Notes: generated by a model from the letters alone, not told the origin. Positions 8,543 through 17,901 are shown, numbered from the stretch's first letter. The stretch: 64,000 nucleotides of DNA from Fructilactobacillus fructivorans (GCF_001434095.1 NZ_AZDS01000003.1:1-64000), one strand, 5' to 3'. Made by a program: numbers and translations.

Positions 8543-10711
8543 ATGGATAAAACGTTAGTTGACAAAACTGCCGGGGCCTTACCCCACATTTCAAAACGAC
8601 AGATTGAAGTCACCCTAAAACTGTTAGATGATGGAAATACCGTTCCCTTTATCGCCCGTTATCGAAAAGAACGAACCGGAAACTTAGATGAAGTTCAGAT
8701 TAGGGAACTCGAAGATACCTACAAACGATTAGAGAAACTCAGTCATCGAAAAACCGAAGTCATTAAAAAGATTGATGAAGAGGGACAATTAACCTCACAG
8801 CTAAAGAATGAAATTTTAAACGCAGAAAGCATGCAAATGGTTGAAGATCTCTACCTTCCATACAAACAGAAGCGTAAGACCAAGGCTACGGTTGCTAAAG
8901 AACATGGGTTAGAGCCACTTGCAGCTGCCATTTTACATTTTCGTAATCAACCCTTAGCCCAGTTGGCGCAAAAATTTGTAAATAATGAGCAGAACGTTGA
9001 TTCAACTGATGATGCTTTAGACGGAGCCCATGAAATTATCGCTGATGCAATTGGTAATAACGCTAAGCTTAGAGAGTGGATTCGAAATTATACCCTCAAG
9101 AATGCCATTTTAGTGACTAAGGTTAAAACCAAGGGAAAGAAAAATGATGATGGTGGCGTTTATAGTGACTACTATGACTTTAGTGAACGAGCAAAAGCAG
9201 TTCCGAGTTATCGAATTCTGGCCATTAACCGTGGTGAAAAAGCCAAGGTTTTAAACGTGAAACTGGATGTTGATGTGAATGCCATCATTCATTACATCGA
9301 TTTCCATGTGGTTGGTAATCATAAGGGGCCAGCTGTGGAGTTCGTAAAAGAAGCTGGAAAAGATGCTTACAAGCGGTTTATTGGTCCTGCCATTGAACGT
9401 GAAATTCGTTCCAACATGACTGATACGGCCGAAAAACATGCCATTGAAGTGTTTGGTAGAAACCTGTATCACTTATTGATGCAGGCGCCCATCAAGGGGA
9501 AAGTAGTACTAGGATTTGATCCAGCTTATCGAACGGGATGTAAACTTGCTGTGATTGACGCTAGTGGTAAATTTTTAACCAAGAAAATTATTAAAGCAAC
9601 CAAACCAGCCACTGCTTCCGAGCAGGCCCATGCAAAGCAACAACTCATTGATTTAATTAAACATTATCACGTTGAAATGATTGCGATTGGAAACGGAACG
9701 GCTTCCCGTGAGTCAGAACAGTTTGTGGCGGATGCCATTAAGAAGATTAATTATCCGGTTCATTACGTAATTGTTAATGAAGCAGGAGCGTCCGTTTACT
9801 CCGCTAGTAACAATGCCAGAAAAGAATTTCCAGATTTACACGTTGAGGAACGGTCTGCAATTAGCATCGGACGTCGTTTACAGGATCCACTTGCGGAACT
9901 AATCAAGATTGATCCTAAGGCGGTTGGGGTTGGTCAGTATCAACACGATGTTTCTGAAAGTAATCTCGATGATCAGTTGGACCGAGTGATTGAGACGGCG
10001 GTTAATCAAGTTGGGGTGAACTTGAATACCGCGAGCCCGGACCTTTTAGAACATGTTTCGGGTCTTTCAAAGGCAATTGCCCAAAATATTGTGACGTATC
10101 GGGATGAAAATGGTATGTTTTCGAATCGTAATCAGCTCAAAAAGGTTAAGCGACTTGGACCAAAAGCTTTTGAGCAGTCGGTTGGCTTTTTGCGCATTAT
10201 CAACGGTAAAAATTCACTGGATAACACTGATATTCATCCAGAAAGTTATCCAGAAGCTAAGCAAATTTTAAGTGAATTGGGATTAACCCATGATGATTTT
10301 AGTTCTGAAGATGGCAAGAAACAGCTCGAAAAAGCTGATCCAGTACAATTGTCCCGATCATTATCAATTGATCAACAACTTGTGACCGATATTCTGACTA
10401 GTCTTAAGAATCCAGGACGGGATCAACGGGATAACATGCCTAAGCCCCTCTTGAAATCAGACGTCATGAAGATTGATAATTTAAGACCCGGAATGAAATT
10501 ACAGGGAACGGTGCGAAACGTAACCGATTTTGGAGCATTTGTTGACATTGGAGTAAAGCAGGACGGTCTGGTTCATATTTCTAAAATGAGTCACAAGTTT
10601 ATCTCGGATCCGGCGAAGGTCGTTTCCGTTGGTGATATTGTTGATGTTTGGGTCTTAGACGTTGACCTTGATCGAAAACGGATCCAACTTTCAATGGTGG
10701 GACCAGAATAG
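8543..10711 (+). CDS. tex: Tex-family RNA-binding protein
   Basis: 722 aa, full length for Tex/YdcI. An N-terminal helical Tex domain (about 1-190) is followed by a YqgF/RuvC-like fold (near 320-450, starting VLGFDPAYRTGCKLAVID), a helix-hairpin-helix pair (VNLNTASPDLLEHVSGLS) and a C-terminal S1 domain (LQGTVRNVTDFGAFVDIG). Tex binds RNA and is linked to transcription; its biochemical role is still vague. The ribosome site AAGGAAG lies 11 bases upstream. sprT follows 12 bases after the stop. Confidence 0.95.
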   Translation: MDKTLVDKTAGALPHISKRQIEVTLKLLDDGNTVPFIARYRKERTGNLDEVQIRELEDTYKRLEKLSHRKTEVIKKIDEEGQLTSQLKNEILNAESMQMVEDLYLPYKQKRKTKATVAKEHGLEPLAAAILHFRNQPLAQLAQKFVNNEQNVDSTDDALDGAHEIIADAIGNNAKLREWIRNYTLKNAILVTKVKTKGKKNDDGGVYSDYYDFSERAKAVPSYRILAINRGEKAKVLNVKLDVDVNAIIHYIDFHVVGNHKGPAVEFVKEAGKDAYKRFIGPAIEREIRSNMTDTAEKHAIEVFGRNLYHLLMQAPIKGKVVLGFDPAYRTGCKLAVIDASGKFLTKKIIKATKPATASEQAHAKQQLIDLIKHYHVEMIAIGNGTASRESEQFVADAIKKINYPVHYVIVNEAGASVYSASNNARKEFPDLHVEERSAISIGRRLQDPLAELIKIDPKAVGVGQYQHDVSESNLDDQLDRVIETAVNQVGVNLNTASPDLLEHVSGLSKAIAQNIVTYRDENGMFSNRNQLKKVKRLGPKAFEQSVGFLRIINGKNSLDNTDIHPESYPEAKQILSELGLTHDDFSSEDGKKQLEKADPVQLSRSLSIDQQLVTDILTSLKNPGRDQRDNMPKPLLKSDVMKIDNLRPGMKLQGTVRNVTDFGAFVDIGVKQDGLVHISKMSHKFISDPAKVVSVGDIVDVWVLDVDLDRKRIQLSMVGPE

Positions 10712-10723
10712 GAGCGGGGCCAG

Positions 10724-11173
10724 TTGCAAGATGATGAATTACAGAAGTTAGTTGAACGAATTTCGTTAGAGTCGTTTGGAAAACCGTTTAAGCATCGGGC
10801 TTATTTTAATGGTCGCCTGAAAACAACGGGTGGTCGTTATCACTTAAAAGATCATAATATTGATATTAATCGAAAAATGGCAGACGTGATTTCAAAGGAT
10901 GAACTGATTGGAATCATTAAGCATGAGCTGGTTCATTATCATTTACACCTAGCTGGTTACTCGGCTAATCATCGTTCTAAAGAATTTAAGCAGTTACTTA
11001 AAGCTGTCGGTGGGAGTAGATATGCCCCTAATTTAAAAGCAAAATCGACAATTTATTATCTTTACCAGTGTACGAATTGTGGTCAGATCTATCGACGTAA
11101 GCGACGGGTAAATATTTCCCGCTTTGTATGTAGTAAATGTCGTGGTAAGCTAAAATTAGTTAAAAAGGAGTGA
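10724..11173 (+). CDS. SprT-like zinc metalloprotease family protein
   Basis: 149 aa. The zinc motif HELVHYHLH (HExxH at residues 67-71) and a C-terminal zinc ribbon with CTNCG and CSKC place it in the SprT/YdcK family, related to the DNA-protein crosslink protease domain of SPRTN. The bacterial function is not established. The TTG at 10724 was chosen because AGGAG sits nine bases upstream and the next in-frame ATG would remove a third of the protein. The tex-sprT pair is common in lactobacilli. Confidence 0.88.
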   Translation: MQDDELQKLVERISLESFGKPFKHRAYFNGRLKTTGGRYHLKDHNIDINRKMADVISKDELIGIIKHELVHYHLHLAGYSANHRSKEFKQLLKAVGGSRYAPNLKAKSTIYYLYQCTNCGQIYRRKRRVNISRFVCSKCRGKLKLVKKE

Positions 11174-11179
11174 AATATC

Positions 11180-12067
11180 ATGGAAAAAATTATTGTTAGA
11201 GTTCCTGCAACCTCAGGAAACGTTGGAAACGGATATAGTTCAATCGGACTGGCTCTTCACATGTATTACACGGTTATTGTTGAAGAAGAGACGGAAAAAT
11301 GGCGGGTTAACCACGCTTTTGGTGATTCAGTCCCTCACGACGACAAGAACTTAGTGGTTCAAACTATTTTGAAGGTTAATCCTAAGATTATGCCCCACCA
11401 ACTAACGGTAATGTCAGATGTTCCGCTTGAAAAAGGACTAGGTTCGAGCACTACGGCAATTGCAGCGGGAATTAAGATTGCCAACAAACTTGAAAATATG
11501 AACTTATCTGTTAATGATCAGATTAACATTGGTAGTCGGATGGAAGGTCATCCGGATAACATCGCTTCGGCAATTTTAGGTGACATTACCATCTCTCATT
11601 ATGAAGATGGTAAGACAGACGTGGTAAAAGCTCACATGCCTGACGAAATGCAAGCCTTGGTCTTTATCAGAAACGAGAAAATTACCCAAAAGAAGGGGAT
11701 GGAACGTTTTCCTAAGGAAATTAAATTTGCCCAAGAGGTCCAAACCAGTAGTGCTTCGAATGTGTTTGTTGCTGCTTTGATGCAAAAAGATTGGGATAAG
11801 GCTGCTCATATGGTTGAAGCTGATAGTCTGATTCGAACCGGTCAGGGAAATGACTTTAAAGACTTTAAGGTTATTCAACAAACCGCTCATGAATTAGGAA
11901 TCTATGGAACCTACATTAGTGGAGTGGGTTCCTCAATCATTACGTTAGGTGACTATGATCACTTAACGACCTTACAAAGCAAGATTGAAAATAACGATCA
12001 GTTGGACGGAAAATGTCGGTTAATTGACCTTGATCGTGATGGTGCTACCATTCGTGGTGAAGATTAA
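11180..12067 (+). CDS. thrB: Homoserine kinase
   Basis: 295 aa GHMP kinase that phosphorylates homoserine with ATP for threonine synthesis. The ATP motif PLEKGLGSSTTAIAAG lies near residue 85, the N-terminal VRVPATSGNVGNGYSS is the substrate-side motif, and a GVGSSI block lies near the C-terminus. It is six bases after sprT with AAAAAGGAG. Homoserine dehydrogenase and threonine synthase, its normal operon partners, are not in this window. Confidence 0.93.
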   Translation: MEKIIVRVPATSGNVGNGYSSIGLALHMYYTVIVEEETEKWRVNHAFGDSVPHDDKNLVVQTILKVNPKIMPHQLTVMSDVPLEKGLGSSTTAIAAGIKIANKLENMNLSVNDQINIGSRMEGHPDNIASAILGDITISHYEDGKTDVVKAHMPDEMQALVFIRNEKITQKKGMERFPKEIKFAQEVQTSSASNVFVAALMQKDWDKAAHMVEADSLIRTGQGNDFKDFKVIQQTAHELGIYGTYISGVGSSIITLGDYDHLTTLQSKIENNDQLDGKCRLIDLDRDGATIRGED

Positions 12068-12079
12068 TTCAAAAATTCA

Positions 12080-12108
12080 TTGCGCTTCGTCGTTAAATTT
12101 GCTATGAT
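12080..12108 (+). promoter_or_regulatory. tRNA-Leu promoter
   Basis: -35 TTGCGC (12080-12085), 17-base spacer, -10 TATGAT (12103-12108), 16 bases before tRNA-Leu. Confidence 0.65.
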
Positions 12109-12123
12109 GTTTATTGTAGCAAT

Positions 12124-12209
12124 GCGGCCATGGCGGAATTGGCAGACGCGCAAGATTAAGGATCTTGTCGGGATTTATCCCGGTGGAAGTTCGAGTCTTC
12201 TTGGCCGCA
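12124..12209 (+). tRNA. tRNA-Leu (AAG)
   Basis: 86-base class II tRNA with a long variable arm. Acceptor GCGGCCA/TGGCCGC, discriminator A. Stem CAAGA/TCTTG holds loop TTAAGGA, so the anticodon is AAG at 12158-12160. An A at the wobble position implies deamination to inosine; tadA is at 34720. Confidence 0.93.
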
Positions 12210-12230
12210 TAATTGAATGATGATTCAAAT

Positions 12231-12267
12231 AACACCTAATCTTTCTTAAGATTAGGTGTTATTTTTT
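12231..12267 (+). terminator. tRNA-Leu terminator
   Basis: AACACCTAATCTT pairs with AAGATTAGGTGTT over a TCTT loop (12231-12260), followed by ATTTTTT. Confidence 0.9.
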
Positions 12268-12358
12268 GGCTTTTAGGTTCCTTTGATTGACTTTCAGCGC
12301 GCTATGATTAACTTAAAGAAGTGGGTATATTAATTAATTATCAAGGGATGGTGTGATT

Positions 12359-13801
12359 ATGACAGATAAATTAACAACTGAAGCTGGCCAACCATGGGCC
12401 AACAATGAACATTCACAAACTGCTGGGGTTCGTGGCCCAGTTTTAATGCAAGACTATCAACTGCTGGAAAAGTTAGCTCACTTTAATCGTGAGCGAATTC
12501 CAGAACGAGTTGTCCACGCTAAGGGTGCTGGTGCCAAGGGTGTTTTTAAACTAACTCATGATATGAGCAAGTACACTAAGGCTGACATCTTTAACGGAAA
12601 GGGGAAGGAAACCCCGATGACAATCAGAATTTCTCAGGTTGCAGGAGAAGCTGGTTATCCTGATACAGTGCGGGATGTTCGTGGATTTGCGTTGAAGTTT
12701 TACACCAAAGAGGGCAATTATGACATTGTCGGAAACAATACTCCGGTATTCTTTGTAAATGATCCCCTTAAGTTTCCTGATTTTATTCATTCTCAAAAAC
12801 GTGATCCTAAGACTCACTTGCGTTCTCAAGAAATGCAGTGGGACTTCTGGTCTCATTCACCGGAATCAGTTCATCAGGTAACCTATTTGATGGGTGATCG
12901 TGGCAATCCGGCTAGTTACCGAACCATGAATGGTTATGGTAGTCACACCTATAAGTGGGTTAATAAAGAAGGAACTCCATTTTGGGTTAAGTATCACTTT
13001 ATTAGTCAACAAGGTGTTAAAAACATGACGAATGAGCAGGCCTCTAAAGCAGCTACTAAGGATACGGATTACCTTATTCATGACCTGTACGATGCGATTG
13101 AACAAAAGAACTATCCAACATGGAAGGTTTACGTCCAAATTCTTCCATATCAAGCTGGAATTGACTATCAGCCTGACATTTTTGATGTCACTAAAGTTGT
13201 TTCTCATAAAGATTACCCATTGCAAGAAGTTGGTGAATTTACCCTTAATCAAAATCCAACTAACTATTTTGACGACGTTGAGGAATTAGCTTTCTCACCA
13301 GCTAACCTAGTTCCTGGAATCGAAGCTAGTCCAGATAAACTGTTACAGGGACGTTTGTTTGCCTACAAGGATGCTGAGCGATACCGTTTAGGAGCTAATT
13401 ATGAACAGCTTAAGGTCAACCGTCCTGTTGATGGTGTTCATAACTATGAACGAGATGGCTTAATGGCACAAGGACAAGACGGATCGGTTAACTATGAGCC
13501 AAATAGTAAGGGCGGTCCAGTTGAAGATCTCAGTGCTTCAATCAGTCCTGATAAGGTCGAGGGTGAAACTGGTGCCTTTAAACCTTACGATACCGATTAT
13601 TATAGTGAGGCTGGAAAGCTTTACCATGTTATGAAGCCTGAAGAACAAGATCGTTTGATTCAGACCATCAAGGGCGCTTTAGGTTCCGTTAATAACCATG
13701 AGATTAAGGTTCTGGAGACTAGACAGTTTTATAAGGCTGATCCTGAATATGGAACTCGGGTTGCTAAAGCATTAGGCCTTGATTTAAATGAAATTAGATA
13801 A
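12359..13801 (+). CDS. katA: Haem catalase
   Basis: 480 aa monofunctional small-subunit catalase that turns hydrogen peroxide into water and oxygen. Seen are the distal histidine region RVVHAKGAGAKGVF, the Asn-containing block VRGFALKFYTKEGNYDIVGN, and the proximal haem-tyrosine motif RLFAYKDAERYRLG. No truncation is visible. Lactic acid bacteria generally do not make haem, so activity in relatives depends on haem from the medium. ATG 12359 follows AAGGGATGG; a GTG at 12353 overlaps that site. It stands alone next to tRNA-Leu; no clear promoter or PerR box was found. Confidence 0.97.
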   Translation: MTDKLTTEAGQPWANNEHSQTAGVRGPVLMQDYQLLEKLAHFNRERIPERVVHAKGAGAKGVFKLTHDMSKYTKADIFNGKGKETPMTIRISQVAGEAGYPDTVRDVRGFALKFYTKEGNYDIVGNNTPVFFVNDPLKFPDFIHSQKRDPKTHLRSQEMQWDFWSHSPESVHQVTYLMGDRGNPASYRTMNGYGSHTYKWVNKEGTPFWVKYHFISQQGVKNMTNEQASKAATKDTDYLIHDLYDAIEQKNYPTWKVYVQILPYQAGIDYQPDIFDVTKVVSHKDYPLQEVGEFTLNQNPTNYFDDVEELAFSPANLVPGIEASPDKLLQGRLFAYKDAERYRLGANYEQLKVNRPVDGVHNYERDGLMAQGQDGSVNYEPNSKGGPVEDLSASISPDKVEGETGAFKPYDTDYYSEAGKLYHVMKPEEQDRLIQTIKGALGSVNNHEIKVLETRQFYKADPEYGTRVAKALGLDLNEIR

Positions 13802-13817
13802 AAAATTAAATTAAAAT

Positions 13818-13850
13818 AAAAAGCACTTCACGTTACGTGAAGTGCTTTTT
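13818..13850 (+). terminator. Bidirectional terminator between katA and the LCP gene
   Basis: AAAAAGCACTTCACG (13818-13832), loop TTA, CGTGAAGTGCTTTTT (13836-13850): a perfect 15-bp inverted repeat with A and T flanks. It reaches into the stop codon of the convergent LCP gene. Confidence 0.9.
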
Positions 13851-15003
13851 AGTATGCTGGTATGGTTGAAGTGGAACCAGAGTTACCACTTGAGTCTTGA
13901 TTATTAGCTTGGTCCCCGCCATTTCCATTATTAGGGGAGTTAGTTTGTTGCTGCTTGGAAGTTAATCCCTTAGCAGGATCAAGATTCAAAGTTGTCCGAA
14001 TATGATTAGAAACGTTCATTAACTCATCGGGTTGAGCTACTTGGTAACTAATTCCATTAATCATTGCTTCATTTCCCTGTAATGTTTCCGACTTAATGTG
14101 ATGAGTAGCGGGACCATACTTGGCTCTTATCGCAATCATGTCATCAAATGACAGATCAGTCTTGAGATTTCCGTTTAGTGATTCAAGAATTTGCTGGTAC
14201 CTAGGAATGGAAGAAATTCCCATTCCCTTCATCACCAGCTTTTCCAGAATTTGACGTTGTCGTTGTTGACGACCGTAATCACCCTTTGGATCATCGTCAC
14301 GCATTCTGGAATAGTCAAGGGCTTGGTCTCCATCTAGGTGGGTCATTTTGCCTTTAACTACGTTTGCATTGCCGTATTTGAATGTGAGTGGTGGTTTAAC
14401 GTCCACTCCACCGACCGAATTCACCATCTGTTTTAATCCGCCCATGTTAACAATGGCAAAATAGTCAATGGGAACGTTAAGAAGATCCTGGACGGTAGAA
14501 ATGGCAGTTTTAGGACCGCCAATGGTATAAGCTGCGTTAATTTTTTCGTATGGTTGGGAATCGCCGTTAACAACCACCTTAGTATCACGAGGGATGCTGG
14601 TTAGGTAAGTAGTTTCTTTTTGTGGATTAACGGTGGCAACGATAATTGTGTCAGTACGACCGACGTCGTGTCTTCCTAGTGCCCCTGTATCAGTTCCCAT
14701 CAATAGGATGGAAAAGGGCTTTCTTTTTTTGAGGATCCCAGATACGTTTCGTGATTTTCCAATGCCATCATCTTGAAACGTTCCGCCAAACGAATGACGT
14801 GCTTGCGTATAAGCTCGAAATCCGAACGCTAGTCCAATGAGGACAATTAGTAAGACGATGGCCATAAAGGTCCATGCGATTGGATGGTGTGGTTCTTCAT
14901 CGTAATCAACGGCGGGTTCGGATTGTGGCTCCGCAAAGTGTGGATTACCTGACCGACGATTACGTGATTGATAATTGTCATTATTGTTATCGTTATTTGA
15001 CAT
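13849..15003 (-). CDS. LytR-CpsA-Psr (LCP) family wall-polymer ligase
   Basis: 384 aa. A short Asn-rich, acidic cytoplasmic stretch (1-42) precedes one membrane segment (about 44-66, AWTFMAIVLLIVLIGLAFGF) and an extracellular LCP domain (about 95-310) with LLMGTDTG, GRTDTIIVATVNP, SIPRDTKV and the Arg-rich DGDQALDYSRMRDDDPKGDYGRQ-type motif. LCP enzymes transfer lipid-linked wall teichoic acid or capsule to peptidoglycan. The Ser/Asn/Gly-rich tail (about 345-384) is low-complexity. Ribosome site GTGGGGG. Which polymer it handles is not shown; tagO and tagA elsewhere in the window make teichoic acid likely. Confidence 0.9.
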   Translation of the reverse strand: MSNNDNNNDNYQSRNRRSGNPHFAEPQSEPAVDYDEEPHHPIAWTFMAIVLLIVLIGLAFGFRAYTQARHSFGGTFQDDGIGKSRNVSGILKKRKPFSILLMGTDTGALGRHDVGRTDTIIVATVNPQKETTYLTSIPRDTKVVVNGDSQPYEKINAAYTIGGPKTAISTVQDLLNVPIDYFAIVNMGGLKQMVNSVGGVDVKPPLTFKYGNANVVKGKMTHLDGDQALDYSRMRDDDPKGDYGRQQRQRQILEKLVMKGMGISSIPRYQQILESLNGNLKTDLSFDDMIAIRAKYGPATHHIKSETLQGNEAMINGISYQVAQPDELMNVSNHIRTTLNLDPAKGLTSKQQQTNSPNNGNGGDQANNQDSSGNSGSTSTIPAY

Positions 15004-15126
15004 GTGTAGCCCCCACTTATTATTAATACTGGTTCAAATTATATAGCAGTTTTGAAGACAAACGCTAGTTATTTCTTAACTTTTTAGTATATTTTAATAT
15101 AACCATATTGTCCCATTATAGTAGTC

Positions 15127-15155
15127 TTTAATAGCACAAAATCATATGGTACAAT
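15127..15155 (+). promoter_or_regulatory. Promoter of the AEC transporter
   Basis: -35 TTTAAT (15127-15132), 17-base spacer, extended -10 TGGTACAAT ending at 15155. Confidence 0.5.
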
Positions 15156-15190
15156 AAATTAAGTTAAATTTATAGGAATAGGATGGTCTA

Positions 15191-16138
15191 ATGGGGATCT
15201 TTTTTAAAAGTATTTCAGGAATACTAATCGTGTTAATCATGATTATACTTGGTTTTGTTTTGGCAAAACGGCACTGGTTCAACGATGATTCCACGAACTT
15301 AATTGTAAAATTGGTGATTGATGTTGCCTTACCGTGTTACATGATTTATACCATTGGTCATGATTTTACGGCTGATACTCTACTTTCAACCTTGCCAGAT
15401 TTGCGGTTTCCCGTGGTAAGTATGTTGATCATGTTCGGCATTTCTGTGGCAATTGCACGAGTTATTCGCATTAAAAAGTATCACCGCGGCTTGTTTGAAT
15501 CGATGTTTTTAAATTCTAATACGGTCTTTGTTGGTTTGCCGGTTAATATGGCGTTGTTTGGAGCACAAAGTCTCCCATACGTTCTGGTGTACTACATGGC
15601 CAACACGACGTTTTTCTGGACCATTGGAGTTTACCTGATTCAAATGGACGGGGATGCCAATTCCAAGTTTGATTGGAAAAAGACAATCGGGAAGATCCTT
15701 TCGCCGCCACTTCTAGGATTCATTATTGGGGTCATATTGGTCCTTCTTAGGATCAAACTCCCTAGTTTCTTAATGAGTGATTTTCAATACGTTGGGAACT
15801 TGACAATTCCACTTTCCATGATGTTCACTGGAATTTCAATGGCAAATGTCAATCTTGCCAAGTTCGATTTGAGTGCTTCCAATTGGGGGATCTTACTAGG
15901 AAGGTTTATCATTTCGCCATCCCTCATGGCGCTCTTGGTAATTCCAACTGGAATGCCAATTTTAATGAAACAGGTCTTTATCATGCAAGCGGCCATGCCA
16001 GTTATGACAAATGCTCCAATTGTTGCCAGAAAGTATGGTGCGGACGCCGATTACGCTTCATTGATGGTTACTGAGACGACCATCATCAGTTTGATTGTTT
16101 TACCCATTTTAATGGTGATCGTACAACAGATCCATTAA
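15191..16138 (+). CDS. AEC-family (auxin efflux carrier type) transporter
   Basis: 315 aa with about ten hydrophobic segments. The pattern LIVLIMIILGFVLAKRHWF at the start, FLNSNTVFVGLPVNMALFG in the middle and ITE/TTIISLIVLPILM at the end is typical of AEC carriers (MleP/MleT-like proteins of lactobacilli). Family members move malate, citrate or other organic acids, but the substrate cannot be read from sequence and no malolactic gene is adjacent. Ribosome site AGGATGG, nine bases from the ATG. The DMT pseudogene follows 51 bases downstream. Confidence 0.85.
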   Translation: MGIFFKSISGILIVLIMIILGFVLAKRHWFNDDSTNLIVKLVIDVALPCYMIYTIGHDFTADTLLSTLPDLRFPVVSMLIMFGISVAIARVIRIKKYHRGLFESMFLNSNTVFVGLPVNMALFGAQSLPYVLVYYMANTTFFWTIGVYLIQMDGDANSKFDWKKTIGKILSPPLLGFIIGVILVLLRIKLPSFLMSDFQYVGNLTIPLSMMFTGISMANVNLAKFDLSASNWGILLGRFIISPSLMALLVIPTGMPILMKQVFIMQAAMPVMTNAPIVARKYGADADYASLMVTETTIISLIVLPILMVIVQQIH

Positions 16139-16189
16139 GACGAGTCAATTGAAAAATAGACAAGTAAAGAATGGGAGTAGTAGTGTAAA

Positions 16190-17163
16190 GTGAAAAAATC
16201 AGTGATATATGTTTTAATTTCAACGTTAATGTTTAGTTCGATGGAGATTGCCTTAAAGGTTGCTGGCAGTGAGTTTAATCCAATTTAGTTAAATTTACTG
16301 CGATTCTTCATTGGTGGGGCAGTATTGTTGCCATTTGCCTTTTATGAGTTACATAAAAGACGGCGGAAGCTTAATCTAGATGACTGGAAAGCCTTTGCGT
16401 TTACCGGATTTGCATGTGTGGTTATCAGCATGACTTTGTATCAGTTAGCCATTGTTTATGATAAACCAGCCATTGTGGCCGTTTTGTTTAGTTGTAATCC
16501 AGTGTTTGCAGTTATTTTTGCCTACTTCATTTTGCACGAACGAATTGGCCGAGCAAATTTAATTTCGCTTATTATTTCCGTTATTGGGTTAATTGTGATT
16601 GTCAATCCGTTTAATCTGACTAATCCAGTTGGAATTATTTTATCCCTTCTGTCGGCGGTTACCTTTGGCTTCTATAGTATTTTGTCACAATCCTGTTCGG
16701 TTAAAAGGAATTTAGATGGGATAACCATTACCTGTTTTACATTTATTGCTGGTTCTTTTGAACTTTTTGTTCTATCATTGATTACCAACATTCCTGCTGT
16801 TGCTAGCGGAATGAAAACGGTGGGATGGCTAAACCAGTTCGCTGCCATTCCCATTTTGAAAGATGTTAACTTACAAAACTTTTGGATTTTGTTTTTTATT
16901 GGAGTTTGTGTGACTGGTGGTGGATTTGCCTTCTACTTCTTGGCCATGCAGGAGTCCGGGGTTTCTATTGCTTCCCTAGTATTCTTCATAAAACCTGGTT
17001 TGGCACCAATCTTAGCCATGATTTTTGTTGGTGAGAAGATCAGCCAACCGTAGTCGGGATCGTGATCATTTTGATTGGTTCCGTGGTTACCTTTATCGGA
17101 GAACGCTACAAGGAGACCGATGCCACCATGTTAAATGACAAGACGATTGAGGAAAGTAAGTAA
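16190..17163 (+). pseudogene. EamA/DMT-family transporter, disrupted
   Basis: Translation from GTG 16190 gives an EamA-type transporter (about 324 codons, ten hydrophobic segments) but two lesions break it. A TAG at 16286-16288 interrupts codon 33 within FNPI*LNLLRFFIGG; a CAG glutamine there fits the family. Near 17043-17050 one base appears missing (or two added), so the frame stops at 17051-17053, while the expected ending VVGIVIILIGSVVTFIGERY continues in the next frame to a TAA at 17161-17163. The open part (16325-17053) could make a 242-aa fragment. The ancestral substrate is unknown. The two changes are independent, which argues against a sequencing error. Confidence 0.88.
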
Positions 17164-17186
17164 TCTTAGTTTATTGAGGCGATTGG

Positions 17187-17858
17187 ATGAGTAAATTAGT
17201 AATTATGAGACACGGCGAAAGTGTCGCAAATCACACTAATACCTTTACTGGATGGAGTGATGTCCCACTAACTAAAAAGGGTGCTGAAGAGGCAATTAAA
17301 GCTGGCAAACGGTTAAAAGAAACCGGGATTCAATTCAGTGACGTCCATACTTCCGTTTTAAAACGTGCTATTGTTACCGCGGAGATTGTCCTAGATGTGA
17401 TTGATCAGGATTTTATTCCTGAACACAAGAGTTGGCGCTTAAACGAGCGGCATTATGGTGCATTAAGGGGCCAAAATAAAGAAGAAGTTAGAAAACGGGT
17501 AGGAGATACCCAGTTTATGAAGTGGCGAAGGAGTTTTTATGCGGTCCCACCGAAATTAGACAAAGTCCCGCCGGTGCGAAAGTATCGACGACTGGGAGTG
17601 GTTGAACCGCCAGCAGAAAGTCTTAAAATGGCTTATGATCGTATGATTCCATATTGGCAGGATGAGATTGCTCCTCGACTTCTCGATGGCAAAAATCAAT
17701 TGGTAGTAGCTCACGGAAGTACTCTACGAGCGTTAATTAAATACTTAGAAAACATTAGTGATAAGGGAATTGATGGAGTCGAAGTTAAAAATGGTCGTCC
17801 TATCATCTATACCTTTGATCCTGATTTAGACATTTTGGATAAAACGTATCTGAAGTAA
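17187..17858 (+). CDS. gpmA: 2,3-bisphosphoglycerate-dependent phosphoglycerate mutase
   Basis: 223 aa. It interconverts 3- and 2-phosphoglycerate in glycolysis. The phospho-histidine motif MRHGES lies at residues 7-12, [13 protein letters not shown] follows, then [11 protein letters not shown] and the second catalytic histidine in [16 protein letters not shown]. The middle segment ([20 protein letters not shown]) differs from the usual RRSYDxPPP, a variant seen in some lactobacillar paralogues, so a second canonical gpmA may exist elsewhere. Ribosome site GAGGCGA upstream. It ends at a terminator shared with rpiA. Confidence 0.88.
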   Translation: MSKLVIMRHGESVANHTNTFTGWSDVPLTKKGAEEAIKAGKRLKETGIQFSDVHTSVLKRAIVTAEIVLDVIDQDFIPEHKSWRLNERHYGALRGQNKEEVRKRVGDTQFMKWRRSFYAVPPKLDKVPPVRKYRRLGVVEPPAESLKMAYDRMIPYWQDEIAPRLLDGKNQLVVAHGSTLRALIKYLENISDKGIDGVEVKNGRPIIYTFDPDLDILDKTYLK

Positions 17859-17861
17859 AAT

Positions 17862-17901
17862 AAAAAGGACGAAAACTTTTACTTAAGTTTTCGTCCTTTT
17901 T
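17862..17901 (+). terminator. Bidirectional terminator between gpmA and rpiA
   Basis: AAAAAGGACGAAAACTT (17862-17878) pairs with AAGTTTTCGTCCTTTTT (17885-17901), a 17-bp stem with A/T flanks usable from both sides. Confidence 0.9.

Noticed and set aside
12309-12345. PerR box before katA
   Set aside because: The AT-rich TTAATTAATTA stretch does not fit TTATAATNATTATAA.
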